From NCBI GenBank assembly GCA_003161255.1, contig PMOQ01000029.1, positions 1 to 47,826 of the forward strand: a stretch of 47,826 bases of DNA, written 5' to 3'. How positions within the stretch are numbered: position 1 is the first letter of the stretch; each line of letters begins with the position of its first letter. Shown in pieces: positions 41,880-47,826 of this stretch. Under the pieces are notes generated by a model that ran no database searches, was not told the DNA's origin, and saw only the letters and a list, made by a program, of their open reading frames with translations. Position numbers and translations under genes: made by a program. The DNA is from Acidimicrobiaceae bacterium (GTDB lineage Bacteria; Actinomycetota; Acidimicrobiia; Acidimicrobiales; RAAP-2).

Positions 41880-42634
41880 GCTGAGCGCCCCAGCCACGAG
41901 GCGATGACGCTCTCGTCGTGCAGCACCGCGTCGAAGGTGCCCTGCGCGATGACCCGCCCTGCATCCATCGCGATCACCCGCTCGGCGATCGCCTCGACCA
42001 TGTGTAGGTCGTGCTCAACGAGCAGCACCGCGAGCCCCGTCTCGCGACGGGCCAGGGCGATCACGCGAGCGAGCCGGGCCGCCTCGTGGGCATCGAGTCC
42101 TGAGGACGGCTCGTCCGCGAGCAGCAGGCGGGGTCGAACGACGAGTGCGCGCGCGAGCTCGACCGCGCGACGCTCCCCGAGGCCGAGTGCGGTCGCGGGG
42201 GCGTCGGCGACGTCACTCAACCCGCACAGCCGAAGCGTCTCCAGGCAGCGCTGCTCTTCCTCGGGCGTCGACGAGCCTTTCCAGAGCACGTCGCGCATCG
42301 GTCCCTGCCGCCCTTCGTGCGCCTGAAGGGCGACCAGCAGGTGGTCGAGGACCGAGAGCCCCCCGAAGAGCTGGACGATCTGGAACGTCCGGGCGATGCC
42401 CAGCCGCGCGCGCTGGTCGGGCCGATGCGGCAGCGAGGTCGCGTCGAACTCGATCCGGCCCCCCGACAGTGCGAGCTCGCCCGCGATCATCCGAAACAGC
42501 GTCGTCTTGCCCGCGCCGTTCGAGCCGATGAGGCCGACGGCCTCGCCGTCGAAGACGTCGAGGCTCACGTGGTCGACCGCGGCGTTGCCCCCAAAGTGCC
42601 GCGAGACGTCGCGAACCTCCAAGAGGCGCTTCAC
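41876..42634 (-). CDS. livG: Branched-chain amino acid-type ABC transporter ATPase, LivG
   Basis: 252 residues with Walker A GSNGAGKTT, the long Q-loop region ARTFQIVQLFGGLSVLDHL typical of LivG, a signature that reads LGLGERR in place of LSGGxxR, Walker B LLLADEPSSGL and switch His in LLVEHDLHMV. GTG start overlapping the permease stop (GTGA at 42631-42634). It works at the inner membrane face with LivF and the permease. Confidence 0.92.
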   Translation of the reverse strand: MKRLLEVRDVSRHFGGNAAVDHVSLDVFDGEAVGLIGSNGAGKTTLFRMIAGELALSGGRIEFDATSLPHRPDQRARLGIARTFQIVQLFGGLSVLDHLLVALQAHEGRQGPMRDVLWKGSSTPEEEQRCLETLRLCGLSDVADAPATALGLGERRAVELARALVVRPRLLLADEPSSGLDAHEAARLARVIALARRETGLAVLLVEHDLHMVEAIAERVIAMDAGRVIAQGTFDAVLHDESVIASWLGRSA

Positions 42635-44619
42635 GCCGAGTCCTCTGCCGAGACGAGCGGGTGATCATTGTGCTCCACCGCGCGGAAGACTGTCTTCGCG
42701 AGTCGGCGCTTTGCGTACTCGACGATCCCCTCGGGGTGCTTCGCGTAAGTGAAGGCGCCGAGCGACAGTAGAATAACGGTCAGCGCCGTGGAGTGCAGCT
42801 GGGTCCCGCCGACCGATTGCGGCACATTCATAAGGGCATTGTTGATCAGTGCGAAGGCCATGCCCGCCGTGATTGCTCCTTCGACGGTGGTGGCCCCGAT
42901 CGTGACGACGACCACGAGATAGATGGGGCCGAAGTAGTACACGAAGCTGTCCTGGCTCACGGTCTGCTGGTTCATTGCGTAGAAGGCGCCGCCGAGCCCG
43001 GCGATCGACGCAGAAAGCATGAACACCAGGATCGTCATGCGCCGGATCTGCACGCCCGAGCTCGACGCCCCGATCGGGCTCGCGTGGACCGCCGTGAGCG
43101 CGCGTCCCGTCGTGCCCCGCAGCAGCAGGTGCACGATGCCCGCGACGGCGATCATGACGACCACCGTGAGGACGAAGAAACCTTCCGAGTCGACGCTCGA
43201 GAAGTCGATGCCGAAGATCGACGACGGCCGCGGGACGGGGACTCCCGACGTGCCGTTGCTCACCCATGACGTGGGGAACAAGAGATCGTCGCCGAGGAGC
43301 GCCAGGCACAACGTGAGGAGCGCGACGGGTAGGCCCCGGAGTCGAAGCGCGGGCAGCGCGGCGACCAAGCCCGCCACGCCCGCGACGAGGGCCCCCGCCA
43401 GCGCCGCGAGGAGGATCGGCCAGTGCCGGTTCTCGGCCAGCTGGGCGGTCGTGAACGCCCCGATTCCAGCGAACATCCACTGGGCGAGCGAGAGCTGTCC
43501 GGCGAGCCCGGTCAGCAGCGTGATCGACAGGAACACGATCGACAGCGCCGCTCCCTCGGTGAGGGCCTCGGTCCAGTCTGCGGGAACGAAGAGGATGACG
43601 CCGAACACGACGACGCCGAGGAACGGCCAGCGCATCCGACGGATCGTCCGGTCGACGATCGGCGGGCGCATCGCGACGGCGGGGACAGGTGGTGGTGGCT
43701 CGATCGACGCCATGGGGTCGATCGTGTCCTCCAGATGCCGAAGCGTCGGGTGGAAGATGAGGAGCACCAGCAAGAAGAGAAACGGCAGGCTCGGGACGAG
43801 CGCCGGATACCAGATGGAGCTGCTCGGCACGTAGCCCTGCACCAGCCCCTCGGCCAGGCCGAGCAGGACGCCACCGAGCGCCGCGATCGGCAGATTGCGC
43901 AGTCCGGCGAGCGCCGCCGCTGCGATCGACACGACCAAGAGCAGGTCGTAGTTCTGCGGGTCCACCGTCGCACCGGAGCCGACCTGGTACAGCACCCCGG
44001 CAACGGCGGCGAGCGCCGTCGAGATCATCCAGGCGAATCGCAGCACCCACCGGGCGTCGACACCGCTCAGCTCGAGGAGCTTCGGGCTCTCGACCGCCGC
44101 TCTGATCGGCAGACCAAAGCGCCTCGTGCGCAGAAGCAGAACGAGCCCGATGAGCACCAGGATCGTGCCAGCCACCTCGCAGATCGCCGAACCAAAGACC
44201 GGGTCACCGCCGATTCGCCATACCGGGATGAAGCTCGTCGAGAAGAAGGGAGCCGGGGGCACGGGCGGGTTGCTGGGCACCGCGGTCTCCACGATCTGGG
44301 GCAGGATGACCGTGAGCCCGAGCGCCATGATCGTCTTGGCGGTCCGGTTGCCAGGCGCGATACGCGAGAACAGCCCGAAGTCGAGGAGTGCGCCGAAGAC
44401 CGGCGCAATGACGCACACGACGATGGCGGCCGCCCAGCCTCGCTGGACGCCATGGGAGATCAGCTCGGAGTAGACGACGGTCGCGGCATAGGCCTCCGCC
44501 GCGAACGCGAAGTTGAAGACGCCGGTCGCCCGGTAGGTGAGGACCAGCCCAACGGCGACGAGCGAGAAGGCGCATCCGTACGGGATGGACGCCAAGACGT
44601 AGCCGAAGAACACCCCCAT
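42631..44619 (-). CDS. Fused LivH-LivM permease of a branched-chain amino acid-type ABC transporter
   Basis: The 662-residue protein joins the two permease subunits. Residues 1-300 are LivH-like (FFGYVLASIPYGCAFSLVAV, NRTAKTIMALGLTVILPQIV, and an AGLRNLPIAALGGVLLGLAE loop). A linker of about 45 residues with PPPPVPAVAMRPP follows. Residues 345-662 are LivM-like (LSITLLTGLAGQLSLAQWMF, GTTGRALTAVHASPIGASSS, ATTVEGAITAGMAFALINNA). Such fusions occur in actinobacteria. The ATG is 10 bases after the binding-protein gene and the stop overlaps livG. Substrate may be an amino acid, but this family also carries ureas, amides and aromatic acids. Confidence 0.92.
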   Translation of the reverse strand: MGVFFGYVLASIPYGCAFSLVAVGLVLTYRATGVFNFAFAAEAYAATVVYSELISHGVQRGWAAAIVVCVIAPVFGALLDFGLFSRIAPGNRTAKTIMALGLTVILPQIVETAVPSNPPVPPAPFFSTSFIPVWRIGGDPVFGSAICEVAGTILVLIGLVLLLRTRRFGLPIRAAVESPKLLELSGVDARWVLRFAWMISTALAAVAGVLYQVGSGATVDPQNYDLLLVVSIAAAALAGLRNLPIAALGGVLLGLAEGLVQGYVPSSSIWYPALVPSLPFLFLLVLLIFHPTLRHLEDTIDPMASIEPPPPVPAVAMRPPIVDRTIRRMRWPFLGVVVFGVILFVPADWTEALTEGAALSIVFLSITLLTGLAGQLSLAQWMFAGIGAFTTAQLAENRHWPILLAALAGALVAGVAGLVAALPALRLRGLPVALLTLCLALLGDDLLFPTSWVSNGTSGVPVPRPSSIFGIDFSSVDSEGFFVLTVVVMIAVAGIVHLLLRGTTGRALTAVHASPIGASSSGVQIRRMTILVFMLSASIAGLGGAFYAMNQQTVSQDSFVYYFGPIYLVVVVTIGATTVEGAITAGMAFALINNALMNVPQSVGGTQLHSTALTVILLSLGAFTYAKHPEGIVEYAKRRLAKTVFRAVEHNDHPLVSAEDSA

Positions 44620-44629
44620 CGGGGGAAGG

Positions 44630-45964
44630 CTAGGCCCCGGGTGTACCCGGTGGCGGCGCCACTGGCTTGCTCAGGTTGGCGGTTCCCGACAACGGGAAGC
44701 AGATCCACGGCTTCGAACCCTTATGGAATGCCATGACGAATTTCGAGCCCCTGGTCACGACGAACGTCTCGCAAGCCGGCGACGTATTGCGGGTGTGCGC
44801 TTGGGTCCAGTTGACCGGCGCAGTGACACCACCGGCAGGTCCGCCGAAGTCCTTGCGGATCCGGTTGATCGCGGCGTTCACCGCACCCTGCGTCGGGTTC
44901 TTTCCGGCCGCGCGAAGCCCCTGGGTGAACAGGTTCGCGGACTCCCAGCCCGCGAGCGCCACGTCATCGAACTCGGTGCCCGAGTACCCGTACTTCACCA
45001 TCTGGCTGAAGTACAGGTTCAGCCCCGGATACGCCTTCGGGTACACGGTCGCAGCCTCAAAGGGGACGTGCTGCAGCAGGAAGTAGACGTTGATCATGGC
45101 CGCAGCGTTGTTCATCAGGATCCCACGGTCATAGCCGTCGAGCCACAACTGCACGGGGTGCGGATGCAGGTGATTCGCCGAGTAGTACCCCTGAAGGTAC
45201 TTGGACAGGGCGATGTCACTGTTCACGTCCATGCAGTTGACAACCATGTTGGCGCCGGAGTTGTAGATCTTTCCCGCCTCGATCTGCCAGTTCGCGTTGA
45301 TCGCCTCGTTGATGTTCGAGTACGACACCTTGAACTTGTACTTCTTGAGGCCTGCAATCGCCCCCTGGCACTCGAGCTTGGAGGACGGGTAGCTGAGTGC
45401 GATCACCGCCACCTTGGGCGACTTCGTCTGCTTCGCGGTGTACGCGAAGAACGGGACCGACGAGTTGTAGTCGAGAACGGAGCCGTAGTCGGCGAACAGG
45501 TTCTTTGGGCCGCCCCAGACGTTGCCCGTTGAGTAGCCGAAGGTGGGGGTGATCGTCTTTTTGCCGAGGTAGTTGGCCGCGGTGAAGAACGGCGTGGAGA
45601 CCCCAACGATCGCAAAGGCGTGGTCGGCATTCACGAGCGTCTGGGCGTCTTTCACGTTCGTGTCCGGGTTGGAGGCGTCGTCGAGTGGGTACGCGAGGTC
45701 AAGCTTTCGCTTAAAGACGCCGCCCAACTTGTTCACATAGTCGAAGTAAGCGTTGACTCCGTCGAGGTACGGCGCAAAGTCAGCCTTGAGCGGCCCGGTC
45801 TCAGAGACGATCGCGCCGACCTTGACCTGCTTCGCGGTGATCCCGGGGGCGCCCTTCGGCGTGACAGTCCGGTGCGTCGTGGCGCCAGCTGCCACGACTG
45901 CCGAGCTCGCGACCAACGTGACACCGACCGCGCAAGTGGCAACCAGTCGAACCGAGTGGCGCAC
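44630..45964 (-). CDS. Secreted substrate-binding protein of the Liv-type ABC transporter
   Basis: 444 residues with a clear signal peptide (basic MRHSVR, then VATCAVGVTLVASSAVVAA). No lipobox Cys lies at the cleavage site, so it may be held by other means. The mature part starts GITAKQVKVGAIVSETGPLK and has the type I binding-protein fold, with FAIVGVSTPFFTAANYL and KVAVIALSYPSSKLECQGAI. GGAGGTGTGGG precedes the GTG at 45964. It is the first gene of the transporter operon. Its codon choice (more Lys, Asn, Tyr, AT-ending codons) differs from its neighbours. Confidence 0.92.
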   Translation of the reverse strand: MRHSVRLVATCAVGVTLVASSAVVAAGATTHRTVTPKGAPGITAKQVKVGAIVSETGPLKADFAPYLDGVNAYFDYVNKLGGVFKRKLDLAYPLDDASNPDTNVKDAQTLVNADHAFAIVGVSTPFFTAANYLGKKTITPTFGYSTGNVWGGPKNLFADYGSVLDYNSSVPFFAYTAKQTKSPKVAVIALSYPSSKLECQGAIAGLKKYKFKVSYSNINEAINANWQIEAGKIYNSGANMVVNCMDVNSDIALSKYLQGYYSANHLHPHPVQLWLDGYDRGILMNNAAAMINVYFLLQHVPFEAATVYPKAYPGLNLYFSQMVKYGYSGTEFDDVALAGWESANLFTQGLRAAGKNPTQGAVNAAINRIRKDFGGPAGGVTAPVNWTQAHTRNTSPACETFVVTRGSKFVMAFHKGSKPWICFPLSGTANLSKPVAPPPGTPGA

Positions 45965-46047
45965 CCCACACCTCCGTAGTTAGGACGTGAGGAACGTTAC
46001 CAGCGTCCCCTTCGAAACTGGCCGCATCCCGCACATAAGGTCCTGCT

Positions 46048-46974
46048 GTGCCGCCGCACGTGGTCGTGACTCAACCGCTCGTCGGCGATGCGATCGATCG
46101 CCTACGACACGCCGGCCTCGACGTCACCGTCGTGTCCGAGCACGGCCCACCGTCACGCGACGAGTTGTGTCACGCCCTGCACGACGCGAGCGCACTCGTC
46201 TGCCTGCTCTCCGACGTCATCGACGCGGACGTCCTTGCGTGCGGGCCCGGTCTGCGCGTCGTGTCCACCGTCGCGGTCGGGGTCGACAACATCGACCTCG
46301 ACGCCGCTCGCGCCCGTGGCATCGAGGTCCGCAACACCCCGGGCGTGCTCGACGCGGCCACCGCCGACCTTGCGATGGCGCTGCTGCTCGCCGTCGCGCG
46401 CGGCGTCGTCTCGGGGATGGACGCGATCCGCCGCGGCGAGTGGACCGGCTTCGGGCTCGCGACGGGCCTAGGGCGCGACCTGGCCGGCATGCGCCTCGGC
46501 CTCGTCGGCTTTGGGCGCATCGCGCAGCGCGTCGCGGCGCGCGCGACGGCCTTCGACATGCGCCTCCAACACCACGCTCGGCACGACACTGGCGCGGCCG
46601 GGTTCGTGGCCGACCTCGACGAGCTGCTCAGGACCTCCGACGCGCTCAGCCTCCATGTCCCCCTCACGTCGGCGACCCGGGGCCTGCTCGACGCGCGGCG
46701 GCTGGCCCACCTGCCGGACGGCGCGATCGTCATCAACACAGCGAGAGGCGCGGTGCTCGACGAGCGAGCGCTGGTGGCGGCGCTTGTGGCCGGCCACCTC
46801 GGCGGTGCAGGACTCGACGTCTTCGAGGACGAGCCGAACGTCAGCGCCTCGCTCCTCGCCGCCCCCAACGTCGTGCTCACGCCCCACATCGGCAGTGCCA
46901 CGATCGAGACCCGATCGGCGATGTCCTCGATGGCGGTTGACTCGGTGATCGACGCGCTGGCTGGCTCGGGGTGA
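46048..46974 (+). CDS. D-2-hydroxyacid dehydrogenase, NAD-dependent
   Basis: The 308-residue protein has STVAVGVDNIDLDAARARGI, the Rossmann motif GLVGFGRIAQRVAARA, the catalytic Arg in INTARGAVLDE, Glu in DVFEDEP and His in LTPHIGSAT, as in glyoxylate reductases and phosphoglycerate dehydrogenase-like enzymes. It lacks the ACT domain of biosynthetic SerA. GTG start; CATAAGGT a few bases upstream could be a -10 giving a leaderless mRNA. It is divergent from the transporter operon across 83 bases. Confidence 0.9.
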   Translation: MPPHVVVTQPLVGDAIDRLRHAGLDVTVVSEHGPPSRDELCHALHDASALVCLLSDVIDADVLACGPGLRVVSTVAVGVDNIDLDAARARGIEVRNTPGVLDAATADLAMALLLAVARGVVSGMDAIRRGEWTGFGLATGLGRDLAGMRLGLVGFGRIAQRVAARATAFDMRLQHHARHDTGAAGFVADLDELLRTSDALSLHVPLTSATRGLLDARRLAHLPDGAIVINTARGAVLDERALVAALVAGHLGGAGLDVFEDEPNVSASLLAAPNVVLTPHIGSATIETRSAMSSMAVDSVIDALAGSG

Positions 46975-47351
46975 CCTGACTCACCGCACCCCGCCTCGTA
47001 GCAGCGCCGACGCCGTGGACGTCGGCGCGATCTCGGTCGCGCTTGGGATCCGGGCGTCTCCCAGCGGTTCCGTCAGGCGCTACAACCTGGCCTGGAACCG
47101 TAAGGAGCCACACAGCGACCTGATCTGCAAGCTCGCCTTCCGGTGTTCCTGGGTGGAGTCGGCGCGCACTTCGGCGACGCTCGCCCAGCATCGCAGCACG
47201 ACCACCAAGGGCCTCGCCACGTCGTGCAGCGCGCTGCGTTTGGCCGAGGCGCCGCCGGCGGCTACGTTTCGACGGCGCGGCCGCACACGTGGTCGCTGGC
47301 CAGACTGCGACGGGCACGCCGCGGCGGGCGCAGGGGCGAAACGAGGCCACC
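46975..47351. other. Intergenic stretch, 377 bases
   Basis: Between the 2-hydroxyacid dehydrogenase gene and the secreted-protein gene at 47352, both on the plus strand. Open frames here on both strands look compositional (Arg/Ala-rich, no ribosome site). I see no RNA gene or clear terminator. Confidence 0.4.
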
Positions 47352-47826
47352 ATGCGACGACTCTTCTCCACGCGCTCCGCGCGCACGGCTCTGCTCGCGG
47401 TCGCCGCGTCGATCGCGCTCGTCGCGGGCATCACCACGATCGGGTCTGCCGCAGGGGTCGTCGGGGACCCCCAGCCCGAGCTGAGCCAGTTCTCCATCGC
47501 GCCGACCGGCTCGAGCGGCACGGGCGTGGTCCTGCCCGACGGCACGCTCGTCCTCGCCGCGCCGGTGAACAACACCACGATCAAGGTCTGCCTGCTGCAC
47601 CCCGGGAACCGAAGGTGCGCCTCGACCGTGTCGCTCAAAGCGTACGCAGGCGGCGGCGGGGACTCCTTCAGCGGTGCGGTGGTCGTCGCGACCGGCGGCA
47701 CCCACGTCTCGGTGGTCACGAGCGACTGCTGCTACCTCCCGGTCGGCGGTCAGAACGGCGGCATGGTGGTCTTCGACAGCACGAACGACGGCAAGACGTT
47801 CGGCTCGGAGATCCCCGCCGGCACGC
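47352..47826 (+). CDS. Secreted protein with a BNR/Asp-box, partial at the window end
   Basis: ATG 47352 opens a frame that stays open to the window end (158 codons). MRRLFSTRSARTALLAVAAS continues with IALVAGITTIGSAAGVVG, a signal peptide. The mature part has GTGVVLPDGTLVLAAPVNNT, two Cys-containing strands and FDSTNDGKTFG, an Asp-box (S-x-D-x-G-x-T-F) of the kind found in sialidase and other beta-propeller proteins. Only about the first two blades can be inside the window, so the enzymatic nature is unknown. ACGAGG about 8 bases upstream is a weak ribosome site. Confidence 0.75.
   Translation, partial: MRRLFSTRSARTALLAVAASIALVAGITTIGSAAGVVGDPQPELSQFSIAPTGSSGTGVVLPDGTLVLAAPVNNTTIKVCLLHPGNRRCASTVSLKAYAGGGGDSFSGAVVVATGGTHVSVVTSDCCYLPVGGQNGGMVVFDSTNDGKTFGSEIPAGT

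Noticed and set aside
47080-47286. A 68-codon minus-strand frame in the gap before the secreted protein
   Set aside because: No ribosome site or recognisable motif; the composition is that of random high-GC sequence.

Overview
The window is high-GC, mostly single-strand operonic DNA with many GTG starts and ATGA/GTGA gene overlaps. It carries two F420/flavin-type luciferase-like oxidoreductases, a DUF2277 protein and small basic proteins of a type I associate with actinobacteria. I read it as an actinomycetote, possibly from the Acidimicrobiia side; that assignment is by eye and uncertain.

Layout. 1-7.6 kb is a mixed accessory region: the 3' end of a collagen-like gene, a zinc-ribbon micro-ORF with a signal-less substrate-binding protein, an SDR remnant, an AbrB/VapC toxin-antitoxin pair, a small ABM-like protein, a GMC oxidoreductase and two luciferase-like oxidoreductases. 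7.8-12.0 kb is a compact plus-strand operon: lipoprotein, Sfp-type phosphopantetheinyl transferase, free-standing adenylation-carrier didomain (pocket reads as the leucine code DAWFLGNVVK) and cytochrome P450. 12.0-14.8 kb holds an SGNH hydrolase, an SDR and small proteins. 15.1-21.3 kb is a minus-strand operon: GAF plus degenerate GGDEF protein, Wzx-type flippase, AcpS-type transferase, carrier protein, class II aminoacyl:carrier-protein ligase and a double alpha/beta-hydrolase; the last five are joined by four successive ATGA overlaps. 21.7-24.3 kb encodes a condensation domain fused to a degenerate, truncated adenylation domain. 24.5-24.8 kb is a broken Phd/VapC module. 24.9-31.2 kb is a minus-strand operon of GAF-PAS-PAS-GGDEF cyclase, Wzz-like protein, Wzy-like polymerase and GH26-like protein. 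31.3-34.0 kb encodes a small coupled protein, a priming sugar transferase and a GT2. A large ATPase/SARP-type regulator and a methyltransferase follow. tRNA-Arg(TCT) and tRNA-His(GTG) at 38.8-39.1 kb mark a change to a different-looking region with an SDR/MDR pair, a Liv-type ABC transporter (fused permease), a 2-hydroxyacid dehydrogenase and the start of a secreted BNR/Asp-box protein.

Main idea. 8.2-34 kb looks like one locus in which Wzx/Wzy-type exopolysaccharide assembly is combined with two separate aminoacyl-carrier-protein systems (a leucine-type A-PCP with P450, and an aaRS-like ligase with its own carrier), each beside its own phosphopantetheinyl transferase, plus a carrier-less condensation protein and a fused hydrolase resembling those of exosortase-A/EPS loci. 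A GAF/degenerate-GGDEF protein that keeps the RxxD inhibitory site, and an intact diguanylate cyclase, head the two minus-strand polysaccharide operons. I infer a c-di-GMP-controlled, amino-acid-decorated surface polysaccharide or glycolipid. The parts are recognisable; the combination is the novel claim and is inference.
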